A DNA stretch of 64,000 nucleotides from Sphingobacterium zeae (GTDB lineage: Bacteria > Bacteroidota > Bacteroidia > Sphingobacteriales > Sphingobacteriaceae): the NCBI RefSeq assembly GCF_030818895.1, contig NZ_JAUTBA010000001.1:1798001-1862000 (forward strand), read 5' to 3'. Every line of letters begins with the position of its first letter. The stretch's first letter is position 1. Shown here one piece after another: positions 7,979-17,986 of the stretch. The position numbers were made by a program, and so were the translations under genes. The notes under the pieces were generated by a model that was given only the letters and a program-made list of their open reading frames with translations, was not told the origin of the DNA and searched no databases.

Positions 7979-9226
7979 ATGACAATGATAAATCGGGTTG
8001 TATTTTTCTTCCTTTTGCTGTTGGCAGGTCAATCTGTTCAGGGACAAACTGTAAAAAAGACGTCTACTGCGCCTGATGAGACAAGTAGAACGTTCTGGCT
8101 CCAGGAAATGGACCGTATGCTACGGCCCGTATTAAGGAGTTTAGCACAGGATAGTCTTCGATTAAAAATGCCTCAGATGACATCCACGCAGGTGGATGAC
8201 AGAGCACATCGGATTAAAGTGCAGTACGTTGAGGTATTGGGGAGGGTATTGTCGGGTATTGGTCCGTGGCTTTCATTGGATGGAGGGTCCAAAGCAGAAA
8301 GAAACCTCCGCGATCAATATAGAGCATGGACTGTTCAGGGACTAAAAAATGCGTTAGATAGCAATGCGCGGGATTTCATGCGTTTTGATCTGGGCGGACA
8401 ACAGCTTGTCGATGCATCTTTCATTGCTTTAGGTTTTATCCGGAGTCCGTGGCTGTGGGATCACCTTGATGAACGAACCAGAAAAAATTTGATTGCATCG
8501 ATCAAGATAACGCGTCAATTTCGGCCTGCCTATTCCAATTGGCTGCTATTTTCGGCGATGAACGAGGCCTTTTTAGCCAAATACTCTGCTGATTGGGATG
8601 TAATGCGGGTAGACTATGCGCTGCAGCAGTTAGAGCAATGGTATGTCGGAGATGGTATGTATATGGATGGTCCGCATTATGCTTTTGATTACTACAATAG
8701 TTATGTTATTCATCCTTTTTTGGCCGGCATCATGGACATGATCCAATTGAAGACAAAACATTACGATAGCATGTTTGCTAAAATCAGCCTTCGTAATGAG
8801 CGATATGCCATCATCCAAGAGCGGTTAATCAATGCAGATGGTAGTTTTCCGCCAACGGGAAGATCTGTAATTTATCGTGCTGCAGCCTTTCATCACTTAG
8901 CCGACATGGCGTTCAAGAAACGACTTCCTCAAGAGCTGACCAACGGGCAGGTGCGGGGTGCGCTGTCTGCTGTGTTAAAAAAGACAACAGAAAGTCCAAG
9001 TACCTATCAAAATGGCTGGTTGACATTGGGCTTGTATGGTAGCCAGCCTGGCCTGGCAGATTCGTATAATAATCAGGGTAGCCCTTATCTCTGTTCGGTT
9101 ATTTTCTTGCCTTTAGGCTTGCCAGATGATGATCCTTTCTGGACAAGTGAAGTTCAGGACTGGAGTGCCAAACGGATTTGGTCGGGACAGGATTGGAGTA
9201 AGGACTATAGTAAAACTATTCAATAA
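7979..9226 (+). CDS. Secreted DUF2264 protein, short form
   Basis: The 415-residue protein has a signal peptide (cleavage near VQG-Q, residue 23) and a DUF2264 domain covering about residues 38-395. Family-like blocks include WLSLDGGSKAERNLR, an AMNEAFLAKYS segment, GDGMYMDGPHYAFDYYNSYVIHP and LINADGSFPPTGRSVIYRAAAF. These indicate an alpha-helical toroid with a conserved Asp/His/Tyr cluster like those of sugar-active enzymes. I recall DUF2264 proteins being linked to uronic-acid glycosidase activity (GH154), but I am not certain. The gene is translationally close to GH105 and lies in the same operon, so it probably acts on the same glycan. A second, larger DUF2264 protein is encoded two genes on. 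Confidence 0.85.
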   Translation: MTMINRVVFFFLLLLAGQSVQGQTVKKTSTAPDETSRTFWLQEMDRMLRPVLRSLAQDSLRLKMPQMTSTQVDDRAHRIKVQYVEVLGRVLSGIGPWLSLDGGSKAERNLRDQYRAWTVQGLKNALDSNARDFMRFDLGGQQLVDASFIALGFIRSPWLWDHLDERTRKNLIASIKITRQFRPAYSNWLLFSAMNEAFLAKYSADWDVMRVDYALQQLEQWYVGDGMYMDGPHYAFDYYNSYVIHPFLAGIMDMIQLKTKHYDSMFAKISLRNERYAIIQERLINADGSFPPTGRSVIYRAAAFHHLADMAFKKRLPQELTNGQVRGALSAVLKKTTESPSTYQNGWLTLGLYGSQPGLADSYNNQGSPYLCSVIFLPLGLPDDDPFWTSEVQDWSAKRIWSGQDWSKDYSKTIQ

Positions 9227-9272
9227 GATAGTGGCTCTGAAACCAATATTTCAGGCTCAATTAACAGAATGA

Positions 9273-10610
9273 ATGAAAAGATATCGGATTCAAATAGGTA
9301 GAATTGGAATGCTGTGCGCTGCATTCCTCTTGATTCTTTGTGCCGTGCAAGGACAAGAAGTTAAGGAAACAATAGCCGGATACGGATGGGCTAAGAATAC
9401 GGTCAACACCGCTGTATTTCGAAAAAATTCCCTAACCAGCAACGGCAAATATCAATATATAGCCTATTACGATGGGCAGGGATATGTCGTCTTAGGGCGA
9501 CGCCTACTTTCCGGTAAACTTTGGCAGCTGCGTCGCACAGGTTATACCGGAAATGCCAAAGATGCACATAATGTGATCAGCATCATGGTGGACCAGGAAG
9601 GGTATCTCCATGTGTGCTGGGATCAGCACAATAGTCGATTGCGCTATGCGCGATCTATCCATCCGAATAGTCTTGTGCTTGGTGAAGAGCGGATTATGGT
9701 AGGTCAAAATGAAACACGGGTGACTTATCCTGAATTCTTAAAAATGCCCGATGGTCAGCTGTTATTTCTATATCGGGATGGTGGATCCGGGAATGGCAAT
9801 CTTGTGGTGAATAGTTACGATAGTAAACAGCAGCAATGGAAACGTATCCATAGCAATTTAATTGATGGAGAGGGAAAGAGAAATGCCTATTGGCAAAGTT
9901 ATGTCGATAAACACGGGACGATACACCTCTCTTGGGTTTGGCGTGAAAGTCCAAATGTAGCGAGCAATCATGATATGGCTTATGCTTGTTCAAAGGATGG
10001 TGGATTAACATGGGAGCGAAGCGACGGAATAAGATATGACCTGCCCATGAACGCATCTACAGCAGAGTATGCTGCCCGGATTCCGGAACGGCACGAATTA
10101 ATCAATCAGACTTCCATCGCTGCTGACGATAGCGGGAATCCTTTCATTGCAACGTACTGGCGTTCTCCAGCATCAGACATTCCGCAATATAAAGTAATTT
10201 ATTTAGAGGATGGTCAATGGAAGGTGCGATCTTTTGATTTTAGAAAAACCCCATTTAGCTTAAGTGGTGGTGGTACAAAGGAGATTCCTATTGCAAGACC
10301 ACAGCTATTGGTTCGGGGTAAGGATAAAAAGATTGCATTAACATTGATCTTTCGTGATCAGGAAAGGGGCAGCCGGCCTTCGATTTTGACGTTACAGGGG
10401 ATGCAGCAAGAATCCCCGAAGATTACTGATCTTTGTCAGGAATCAGTAGGGGCTTGGGAACCAACTTACGATACCGAGTTGTGGCGAAAGAAACGTAAAA
10501 TTGCGCTGTTTGTACAGGCGACGGAACAGAAAGATGGGGAGGGATTAGCAGAAACGGAGCCAACTGCAGTAAAAGTGCTGGAATGGCGCGACAAAGGGAG
10601 AACAAAATGA
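9273..10610 (+). CDS. BNR_4-repeat beta-propeller protein, candidate polysaccharide lyase
   Basis: The 445-residue protein has a signal peptide ending near VQGQE (residue 28) and a BNR_4 seven-bladed propeller filling the rest. Recognisable blocks are [20 protein letters not shown] with [49 protein letters not shown] with [15 protein letters not shown], and [22 protein letters not shown]_4 proteins include ulvan lyases (PL24/PL25) and, as I recall, rhamnose-glucuronate lyases (PL42). The conserved His/Arg/Tyr residues here would fit a lyase, but specificity cannot be read. A lyase would supply the unsaturated uronic acid ends that GH105 removes, so the neighbours support this role. It sits 46 bp after the DUF2264 gene and overlaps the next start by ATGA. 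Confidence 0.8.
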   Translation: MKRYRIQIGRIGMLCAAFLLILCAVQGQEVKETIAGYGWAKNTVNTAVFRKNSLTSNGKYQYIAYYDGQGYVVLGRRLLSGKLWQLRRTGYTGNAKDAHNVISIMVDQEGYLHVCWDQHNSRLRYARSIHPNSLVLGEERIMVGQNETRVTYPEFLKMPDGQLLFLYRDGGSGNGNLVVNSYDSKQQQWKRIHSNLIDGEGKRNAYWQSYVDKHGTIHLSWVWRESPNVASNHDMAYACSKDGGLTWERSDGIRYDLPMNASTAEYAARIPERHELINQTSIAADDSGNPFIATYWRSPASDIPQYKVIYLEDGQWKVRSFDFRKTPFSLSGGGTKEIPIARPQLLVRGKDKKIALTLIFRDQERGSRPSILTLQGMQQESPKITDLCQESVGAWEPTYDTELWRKKRKIALFVQATEQKDGEGLAETEPTAVKVLEWRDKGRTK

Positions 10611-12631
10611 TAACATTAAGCAACATGAAAATAAAACAGGGCCTACTTAGACTGCTGGTGTTTAGCTGCGTTTTTCTTGGATGCGCAGCGGCGGCTCTGA
10701 GCCAGAATAGTTCAGTTTTCGAACTGAAAAATCCAGATTTTAAAAAAAGTCCTTACACTGGACTGACACGCCAGCATTGGATGGATGCTGCATCCTATCT
10801 GTTGGAAGGGGCATTTTCTGTCGTTAGCGACTTAAATAGTCCCATGTTGTTTCCCAAGCAGCCTGGACGTAGCTACCCCAGAGATGGTGTGCACAATGAA
10901 ACAGAACGATTAGAGGGGCTTTGCCGTACGCTTTTCATCGCTGTGCCGCTTTTAAAGAAAAATGCCGACTACGAGATCCGAGGTATTCGCGTAGCAGATT
11001 ATTATCGGCATCAACTGGAACTGCTATTACATAAGGGTTCCGAAAGTTATATTGCCCCACTTCCAGAAAAAGGCGGACCGAGTCAAAAGCTGGTCGAATT
11101 TGGAGGTTTGGCTGTGGCGCTAATGGCAGCGCCTGAAGTGCTTTGGGATCCGTTGCCACAGCATACTAAACATGAACTCGCACAAACGATGCTGAGTTAC
11201 GGGAATGGACCAACGATACAGATGAATTGGCGATTTTTCAATATTATGATTCTAAGCTTTTTTAAAAGTAGAGGTTATCCTGTTCGGGAGGAGTACCTGA
11301 AGGATTTATTGGAAAAATGTCTTCAAGATTATAGGGGCGATGGCTGGTATAATGATAGTCCTTACTACGATTACTACAGTATGTGGGCTTTTCAGTTGTA
11401 TGGATCGCTTTGGGCTGCTAACTATGGTGCGACGATGTACCCTGAACTTGCTGCAAAATTCAAATCGAATTTGCATGATGTGGTGAAAAGTTATCCCTAT
11501 TTATTTAGCCGTAATGGTGAAATGATTATGTGGGGGCGTAGTATTTCATATCGTATGGGGGCTGCAGTCCCCTTTCCATTATTAGGGTTATTGGATGATC
11601 CTTCCATCAATTATGGTTGGATGCGGAGAATTGCTTCGGGTACTTTGTTGCAATTTTTAACGCATCCGGATTTTCTTTCGGACGGTATTCCCAACTTGGG
11701 CTTTTATGGCGCTTTTGATCCGGCGGTACAGGAGTATAGTTGCCGCGGAAGTGCGTATTGGCTGGGAAAATTCTTTTTAGGTCTATTGGTTCCGGAAAAT
11801 AGCAATTTTTGGACCGCTTCAGAAAATCAGGGTGCCTGGGATCGTCAGATTCCAGATGCGAAGGTGTTGAATACCTATGTGGAGGGGGCGCAAATGTTGA
11901 TCACTGATTATGATAGTATCGGTGCCTCCGAAATCCGATCTTGGAACACCAGTAGGGATATTGGCTATTATCAAGGGACGGAAAATTACAATAAGCTTTC
12001 TTATAATAGTGCTTTTCCTTGGCAGGCCGATGGGAAGAACGGGGAAATTGCCATGAATTATACCTTTCAGACCCAACCAGACAAGTGGGAATCACTTCGT
12101 ATGTATCAATTTAGTGGGTACGAGGAGGGCGTTTATCGCCGTACGGCGACCTTGGCTTCGGACACGAGTATACATCTATTCTTGGCAGAACGGACAATAG
12201 CAAATGGAATTTTGAGATGTGATCAATTACTTTCCGAAAAGCCTTTGGCCTTGCGGCTGGGGCATTATGCCCTCCCAAAATGGAAGAATCATCCTATCCA
12301 TTCAGAAAAAATTAAGTATAACGGCAATGAGGCGATGATTTTAGATAATGGTCAATATCAATTGGCTATGGTAAGGCTCATGGGTTGGGAGGGAATGGAA
12401 AGCTTAAGTTGCCGAGGACTTCATCCTGTAGCGCAAGAGAGTGCTGTATTGAATTGTTTTGTAGGTGGAGGAAAGCCGCCGGGAAAACGGTATGTCACCT
12501 TGCAGCTGTGGAAGAAATCGGGAGAAAAATGGACGAATGAAGAGCTTTTTCCGCAATTGGAAGCAACGGATAAGAAAGTGGAAATTCGCTGGCGGAACGG
12601 AGAGAAATACATCTTTCCTACGCGCATTTAA
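10607..12631 (+). CDS. Secreted DUF2264 protein, long form with C-terminal domain
   Basis: The 674-residue protein starts at the ATG overlapping the BNR_4 stop (ATGA at 10607-10610), which suggests translational coupling; an ATG at 10625 (MKIKQG) is an alternative start. A signal peptide ends near ALSQ. Residues of about 40-400 form a DUF2264 domain, with [18 protein letters not shown], a [14 protein letters not shown] segment, [19 protein letters not shown] and [18 protein letters not shown] beta-rich region of about 270 residues follows, absent from the short DUF2264 protein in this operon. The two proteins are clearly diverged, so they probably cut different linkages. A strong terminator follows 26 bp later, ending the enzyme operon. 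Confidence 0.85.
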   Translation: MITLSNMKIKQGLLRLLVFSCVFLGCAAAALSQNSSVFELKNPDFKKSPYTGLTRQHWMDAASYLLEGAFSVVSDLNSPMLFPKQPGRSYPRDGVHNETERLEGLCRTLFIAVPLLKKNADYEIRGIRVADYYRHQLELLLHKGSESYIAPLPEKGGPSQKLVEFGGLAVALMAAPEVLWDPLPQHTKHELAQTMLSYGNGPTIQMNWRFFNIMILSFFKSRGYPVREEYLKDLLEKCLQDYRGDGWYNDSPYYDYYSMWAFQLYGSLWAANYGATMYPELAAKFKSNLHDVVKSYPYLFSRNGEMIMWGRSISYRMGAAVPFPLLGLLDDPSINYGWMRRIASGTLLQFLTHPDFLSDGIPNLGFYGAFDPAVQEYSCRGSAYWLGKFFLGLLVPENSNFWTASENQGAWDRQIPDAKVLNTYVEGAQMLITDYDSIGASEIRSWNTSRDIGYYQGTENYNKLSYNSAFPWQADGKNGEIAMNYTFQTQPDKWESLRMYQFSGYEEGVYRRTATLASDTSIHLFLAERTIANGILRCDQLLSEKPLALRLGHYALPKWKNHPIHSEKIKYNGNEAMILDNGQYQLAMVRLMGWEGMESLSCRGLHPVAQESAVLNCFVGGGKPPGKRYVTLQLWKKSGEKWTNEELFPQLEATDKKVEIRWRNGEKYIFPTRI

Positions 12632-12656
12632 CAAACAGTAGCTATAAAATATACGA

Positions 12657-12688
12657 GGGTTGCCAAAAAAAATGGCGACCCTTTTTTT
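12657..12688 (+). terminator. Rho-independent terminator after the four-gene enzyme operon
   Basis: GGGTTGCCA (12657-12665) pairs with TGGCGACCC (12673-12681) with one G-T pair, and seven T follow. It separates the enzyme genes from the SusC/SusD genes. Confidence 0.85.
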
Positions 12689-12814
12689 ATGGTCAAAGAA
12701 GGCTACTCTTATCGCCTGTGTTTCCGATTGCCGTGGCTTTTTAAGCTTGGCTGTTTAGGCTATCGCATCGTCATGGAAGTGGCTTATTGTTGTTAAATAT
12801 CGATTTTTCAGCAT

Positions 12815-12872
12815 TTTGAAGCGAATTTCAACTCAATTGAACTAAAATCGAACACCAAAATCTCGCTTCAAA
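12815..12872. promoter_or_regulatory. 10-bp inverted repeat next to the SusC promoter
   Basis: TTTGAAGCGA (12815-12824) and its exact complement TCGCTTCAAA (12863-12872) lie 38 bp apart, and the right arm ends 2 bp before the TACTTTTG element. The placement fits an activator site, perhaps for the HTCS at 2409-6491. No function is proven. Confidence 0.4.
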
Positions 12873-12874
12873 GC

Positions 12875-12882
12875 TACTTTTG
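12875..12882 (+). promoter_or_regulatory. Candidate -7 element for the SusC/SusD operon
   Basis: TACTTTTG matches TAnnTTTG. It lies 214 bp before the SusC start, so the transcript would have a long leader (about 12890-13096). I see no obvious riboswitch in it. Confidence 0.45.
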
Positions 12883-13096
12883 TCTTGAGCTCAAAACAAT
12901 GTTGGGCCGAATTATTCACTTGTTTTTTTTCTAAGATTAGCGCACTATTTTTTGAAGGAAACAAGGACACCAATTATAAACGACAAGCTATGAATTCAAC
13001 TTGAGAAGCGTATGCATTGGACATTCTGGCATTGCTAGGTTGATTCCAGAATCATTAAGAATGTGAAAAACTAACCAAATCATTTATTAATAAATT

Positions 13097-16000
13097 ATGT
13101 TAAAACATTATTATAACCGATATTCAAAAAAGGGCATTTTATTGAACAGCCTTTTTCTGATAGCCCTATCCAGTTACGGGCAAAGTGCAAATGTGAAAGG
13201 GGTTGTTAAAGATACCTCGGGCAAGGGAATTGCAGGTGTTACCATTCGTGTAAAAGGTGGTGCGGAAACTGTGCAAACTAATGGACAGGGGAATTTTTCA
13301 ATTCAGGCATCCCCGGGTAGTATCTTAATCATCACCTCCGTTGGCTTTAAAGAGAAGCAAGTCACCATAGGGCAGCAGGCCAATCTGGACGTTGCACTGG
13401 TACCTGCAGAAAATGTTCTGGAAGAGCTTGTGGTGGTGGGCTATGGAAGTCAGAAACGATCGGATATAACCGGTTCGGTCGCTTCAGTTCCTAAAGACCG
13501 TCTATCAAAGATCCCTGTCAACAATGTTATGCAGGCCATTCAGGGTGCGGTGTCTAATGTGACGGTATCCCAGGCATCATCCATTCCTGGTGAAGCGCCC
13601 TCGGTGCAGGTAAGAGGAAGAAATTCGCTTAGTGCAACAACGGAGCCTTTTATTGTTGTGGATGGAATTCCATTGACAAAAACAGATGGCTCTATTAATG
13701 ATATCAACCCCAATGATATTGAATCTGTCGAAATCCTAAAAGATCCTTCCGCTGTGGCTATTTATGGTGTAAATGGTTCGAACGGTGTAATATTGATTAC
13801 CACAAAGAGAGGAACAACCGGTAAACCGTCCATTCGGTACAGTGGCTATGGCGGGGTAGAGCATGTGGCGCACATCCTAGAACCTGTTTCTGGCGAGGAA
13901 CTGTTAAAGCGTTATGCGGAATATGCCCGTATCACCAACACGAGTTTGTACAATGGCGGTCCGGTGCGCAATCAATACGAGTATGACAATTATAAAAATG
14001 GCGTAACGACGGATTGGCTGGATGCGGTAATGCAGACTGGCGTCATACAGAACCACAACGTCAGTTTATCGGGCGGTAGTGAAAATGCCAAATATTTTGT
14101 GTCGGGCGATTATTTAAATGAAAAAGGAGTTTTGTTGGGTTACAATTACAAACGTTACTCTTTTCGGACAAATACCGATTTTAAGGCCACCAAATACCTT
14201 TCGGTGGGTACATCCTCCTTTATCGTTGCACACAATAGAGATGGCGGCCGGGCTAATTTGTTGCAAGCTGCGGCAATGAGTCCCTACGCCAGAATGTATA
14301 ATGAGGATGGCTCTTTAACACAATACCCGATGTACTCTGAGCAACTGTGGTCCAATCCTTTGTTGCCAACAACCTTAGATCCACAGCGCCGGCAATTTAA
14401 CATTAGCCTGAATGGCTATGCCGATTTAAATTTTGGTGAACTGTACAAGCCATTAGCAGGGTTGAAATATAAGTTGAATGCAGGGTATTCCTTTGTACCG
14501 GTTAGAAACAATGAATACGAAGGTGAGTCGGTATATAATTTTGCTGGTCTTGGACGTATAACCAATAATGAAACACAGACTTATACCTTAGAAAATATAT
14601 TGACCTATACCAAAGACTTTGGTCAGCACCATATTGACTTCACTGGACTATATGCGGCAAAAAGCAAATATTGGCAACAGGCAATTGCAACAGGCGAGGT
14701 ATTTCCCAATGATGCACTTGGTTGGGGAAATCTGGGTGCCGCGTCAACACAAAAGGTTTCTTCGATTGCAGATTTATACCGTACAATTTCGCAAATGGGT
14801 CGTTTAAATTATGCGTACGATAGTCGTTATATGCTGACCTTGACCGTTCGCCGGGATGGCGCATCCGTTTTTGGCAGAAACAATAAGTATGGTGCTTTCC
14901 CATCGGCGGCAGTAGCGTGGAATTTGCATAACGAATCCTTTATGCAAAATGCCAAACAGATTGTCGATAATTTAAAATGGCGTATTTCTTATGGTCTTTC
15001 TGGAAATGAAGCGATCCCTGTTTATCGCACCCAATTTTTAATGGATTCAAGTCCAATGGCAATGAATGGCTTGTCAAATACGGCCTTAACGATCCGAACC
15101 TTGATGGGGAATTATGATCTGCAATGGGAAAAAACAAAGGGCTTCAATACAGGGGTTGACTTTGGTTTATTCAATAATCGGGTCTCAGGTAGTATTGATA
15201 TGTACAAATCCAGTACCTATGATCTACTTCTTGAACAACGTCTACCCAAGCTAACTGGTTTTGCTTCAGTATATTCGAATATTGGTAAAATTGAGAATAA
15301 AGGCATCGACCTGACATTGAACACTAAAAATATCGTAAAAGATCAATTTAACTGGTCGAGTACACTGGTTTTTTCCCGTAATAAAAATAAGATCACAGAA
15401 GTATATGGCAACGGGAAAGACGACTTAGGCAATAGGTGGTTTATTGGACAGCCCATAGGAGTCATCTATGATTACACGAAAGTGGGTATCTGGCAGGTGG
15501 ATGAGATTGCATCTGGAGCGAACAAAGGATGGGATGATGCTGCGCAGGCGGGCGACCTTAAATTGGCCGATCTAAATGCCGATGGAAAGATTGATGACGG
15601 TGACCGGTCTGTTCTTGGGCAGACAGCACCGAAATGGACTGCGGGTTTAACGAATACGTTCACTTATAAAGCATTCACCTTAAATGTTTTTATCAATACT
15701 GTCCAAGGTGCATTGCGTAATAATCCGCAAATAGGCGCCGCCTCGGACGAGATGGGACGTCGAAGCACACCTGCGGCCCTCGGATATTGGACGCCGGAAA
15801 ACAAAAGTAATGAATGGCGTTCGCTGGGGAATCATTCCAATGTTCATGGATATGGCTTCCCTTCTAACGCAAGTTTCACCCGTTTGAAAGATGTAACCTT
15901 AAGTTATACAATGCCACAACCACTTGTGGAAAAAATTGGTGTTCAGGGGCTGACAGTATATGCGAGCGGTCGAAATCTGTATACCTGGACCAATTGGCTG

Positions 16001-16105
16001 GGCTGGGATCCGGAGGCTCGCGATATTACAAGGGGATCCACGAATGATGCAATTAACTATCCAATGGTGAGGACGTATGTTTTAGGCATTAACCTTAGTT
16101 TTTAA
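13097..16105 (+). CDS. SusC-family TonB-dependent outer-membrane transporter
   Basis: The 1002-residue protein has a signal peptide (to about SYGQS, residue 31), a carboxypeptidase-regulatory-like domain (about 33-115, VKGVVKDTSGKGIAGVTI), a TonB-box-like stretch (EELVVVGYGSQKRSDITG), a plug (about 125-230, PFIVVDGIPL and VEILKDPSAVAIYG) and a 22-strand-type barrel to the C-terminal NLSF. SusC proteins form the gated pore of a SusCD complex that imports oligosaccharides using TonB energy. It is followed 39 bp later by its SusD partner and preceded by a four-gene enzyme operon for a uronic-acid glycan, so that glycan is the likely cargo. It lacks an N-terminal STN domain, so it is not an obvious sigma/anti-sigma-regulated receptor; HTCS control fits better. 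Confidence 0.95.
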   Translation: MLKHYYNRYSKKGILLNSLFLIALSSYGQSANVKGVVKDTSGKGIAGVTIRVKGGAETVQTNGQGNFSIQASPGSILIITSVGFKEKQVTIGQQANLDVALVPAENVLEELVVVGYGSQKRSDITGSVASVPKDRLSKIPVNNVMQAIQGAVSNVTVSQASSIPGEAPSVQVRGRNSLSATTEPFIVVDGIPLTKTDGSINDINPNDIESVEILKDPSAVAIYGVNGSNGVILITTKRGTTGKPSIRYSGYGGVEHVAHILEPVSGEELLKRYAEYARITNTSLYNGGPVRNQYEYDNYKNGVTTDWLDAVMQTGVIQNHNVSLSGGSENAKYFVSGDYLNEKGVLLGYNYKRYSFRTNTDFKATKYLSVGTSSFIVAHNRDGGRANLLQAAAMSPYARMYNEDGSLTQYPMYSEQLWSNPLLPTTLDPQRRQFNISLNGYADLNFGELYKPLAGLKYKLNAGYSFVPVRNNEYEGESVYNFAGLGRITNNETQTYTLENILTYTKDFGQHHIDFTGLYAAKSKYWQQAIATGEVFPNDALGWGNLGAASTQKVSSIADLYRTISQMGRLNYAYDSRYMLTLTVRRDGASVFGRNNKYGAFPSAAVAWNLHNESFMQNAKQIVDNLKWRISYGLSGNEAIPVYRTQFLMDSSPMAMNGLSNTALTIRTLMGNYDLQWEKTKGFNTGVDFGLFNNRVSGSIDMYKSSTYDLLLEQRLPKLTGFASVYSNIGKIENKGIDLTLNTKNIVKDQFNWSSTLVFSRNKNKITEVYGNGKDDLGNRWFIGQPIGVIYDYTKVGIWQVDEIASGANKGWDDAAQAGDLKLADLNADGKIDDGDRSVLGQTAPKWTAGLTNTFTYKAFTLNVFINTVQGALRNNPQIGAASDEMGRRSTPAALGYWTPENKSNEWRSLGNHSNVHGYGFPSNASFTRLKDVTLSYTMPQPLVEKIGVQGLTVYASGRNLYTWTNWLGWDPEARDITRGSTNDAINYPMVRTYVLGINLSF

Positions 16106-16144
16106 TGCTTAGACATTTATTTTTCAAAAATCAATTACATACAC

Positions 16145-17857
16145 ATGAAAAAGACGATTAACAATTATACCACCTTATTTTCCATATTGGCTTTGTTATC
16201 CGTAGGGGCCAGCTCTTGTGGTAAAGGCTATTTGGATGAGAAACCATATTCTAATTACGATGCAACGAATGTTGATCCGACGACAGTGGAGAACAGGTTG
16301 CTGGGTTTACATTATAACTTTGCCCAGCTTTGGGGCTACAGTGGCAGGCAAGGATTTCTTTCCTGTTGGCAGATCGGGACAGATATTACGAGTGCTGGAT
16401 CGACAGAGGGCGTTGAGAATCCTTTTTATCAATATGCCGATCTCAATTCAGAAAATGGAGGCGTAAGTTTCTTGTGGGAAAAATGCTATGCATTTATTAA
16501 TAATGCCAACCTCATCATTGACGGAGTAGGCGATAGCAATCCGAAGGCCGCCGCTGAAGCACGATTTTTTCGCGCATACGCCTATAATATGCTGGTTACA
16601 TTGTGGGGAGATGTACCTTTGCTGACCAGCTCCATTAAAGTGCCTTCATTTAATTATACACGAACCGCTGTTGCTGAAATTGACAAGGTTATCGCCGATG
16701 ATTTGAATTATGCGGTTAAAGAGCTTCCTGATCTTGCTACAGCGAGCACACCTAGCCGAATCAATAAGGATATGGCGAGACAGCTTGCTGCAGAAGCTTT
16801 TTTACGTATTGGTATGCGTGACGCAAGCTATTTTGCACAAGCTGAAACGATGGCAACCGCTATTATCAATGGGGGTAACTATAAGTTGATTGAGGCACGT
16901 TATGGCAAATACCTGGCCGAAGGTGGTGATTACTTTAGGGATATGTTTCGTCAGGGAAACATGCGCCGTAGGCAGGGAAATACCGAGGCCATCTGGACTT
17001 TTGAGTTGGAGTATAACCGAGAGGTTAATGGTGGTACAATAGATAACCCACAGCAGCGCCGGGTATGGCAGCCGGCTTACCACAAATGGGATGGTATGGT
17101 CAATGCTGATTCGCTGGGCGGAAGAGGAAATGGCCGTTTACGATTGAGTAATTTTATGAAATATACGGTATGGAAAGGGCTGAAAGGCGATATCCGGAAT
17201 AGCAATTTCAATATACGGAGGACAACCAATTATAATCGTCCGAATTTCAGCGCAGAAATTGGTGTTGATGCGGATGGTTATCGCGTTGCAAAAGGTGCAG
17301 GAACTAAAAACATCGTCATTAAAACTGGAGATAAGGTCGTTCCTTTCCGTACCGATAGTTTGGAAGTCTGGTATCCATTTCCAACCAAATGGGGTGGTTA
17401 TGATCCACTCGATGATTTTGGTTATGCGCTCGTTAAAGATTGGCCAGTGATGAGATTTGGGGAAACCTATTTGCTGCGCGCAGAAGCTCGGGTGCGGCAG
17501 GGAAATGCAGCCGGTGCTGCAGAGGATATCAATAAGCTGCGTGATCGCTCATTTAAAGCAGCACGTGCAGAGTCTGGAAATAATCAGTTAGGCAAAGTGG
17601 CCTCAAGTGATTTAACGGTAGATTTTATCTTAGATGAACGCGCCAGAGAATTGATTTCAGAAGAGAACCGTCGGATGACTTTAGTTCGAACCAATAAACT
17701 GAAAGAGCGGATTTTACGCAATGGGGATGCAGGACCTGCAAATAAGATAACAACTGGTTTTCAGGATTATAATGCTTTATTACCTATCCCCTTAAGTGAA
17801 ATTCAGCTGAACAATATAGACGGTGACAACCTGAAACAAAATATGGGCTATAAATAG
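16145..17857 (+). CDS. RagB/SusD-family glycan-binding lipoprotein
   Basis: The 570-residue protein has a lipoprotein signal (lipobox SSC, Cys25) and SusD domains. The N-terminal part includes FLSCWQIGTDITSAGS and AEARFFRAYAYNMLVTLWGDVPLLTS, a classic SusD tetratricopeptide segment. The C-terminal part has RFGETYLLRAEARVRQGN, INKLRDRSF and DERARELISEENRR, then ends with NPLPIPLSEI-like sequence. SusD proteins sit as a lid on SusC at the cell surface and bind the sugar. The gene is the second of the SusCD pair and ends at a clear terminator (17911-17951). Confidence 0.95.
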   Translation: MKKTINNYTTLFSILALLSVGASSCGKGYLDEKPYSNYDATNVDPTTVENRLLGLHYNFAQLWGYSGRQGFLSCWQIGTDITSAGSTEGVENPFYQYADLNSENGGVSFLWEKCYAFINNANLIIDGVGDSNPKAAAEARFFRAYAYNMLVTLWGDVPLLTSSIKVPSFNYTRTAVAEIDKVIADDLNYAVKELPDLATASTPSRINKDMARQLAAEAFLRIGMRDASYFAQAETMATAIINGGNYKLIEARYGKYLAEGGDYFRDMFRQGNMRRRQGNTEAIWTFELEYNREVNGGTIDNPQQRRVWQPAYHKWDGMVNADSLGGRGNGRLRLSNFMKYTVWKGLKGDIRNSNFNIRRTTNYNRPNFSAEIGVDADGYRVAKGAGTKNIVIKTGDKVVPFRTDSLEVWYPFPTKWGGYDPLDDFGYALVKDWPVMRFGETYLLRAEARVRQGNAAGAAEDINKLRDRSFKAARAESGNNQLGKVASSDLTVDFILDERARELISEENRRMTLVRTNKLKERILRNGDAGPANKITTGFQDYNALLPIPLSEIQLNNIDGDNLKQNMGYK

Positions 17858-17910
17858 TATTTTTTTGCGGATTAAACGTTTATTGTGGGGGGTGAAAGAC
17901 CCTATTTGCA

Positions 17911-17951
17911 GGCAATGGGCTAATTCTCGAATCAGCTCATTGCCTTTTTTT
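17911..17951 (+). terminator. Rho-independent terminator after SusD
   Basis: GGCAATGGGCT and AGCTCATTGCC form the stem (one G-T pair) at 17911-17944, and seven T follow. It closes the SusC/SusD operon. Confidence 0.85.
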
Positions 17952-17986
17952 AGGATTAATGCTATTTTCGTATAAACAAAAGTGAT

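Noticed and set aside
9504..10056. Minus-strand open frames under the BNR_4 gene
   Set aside because: They overlap a well-supported gene and show no domain or start signal; they are shadow frames.
13097..17857. SusC/SusD pair as part of an iron or vitamin uptake system
   Set aside because: The neighbours are carbohydrate-active genes and an HTCS regulator, and SusD lipoproteins point to glycans.
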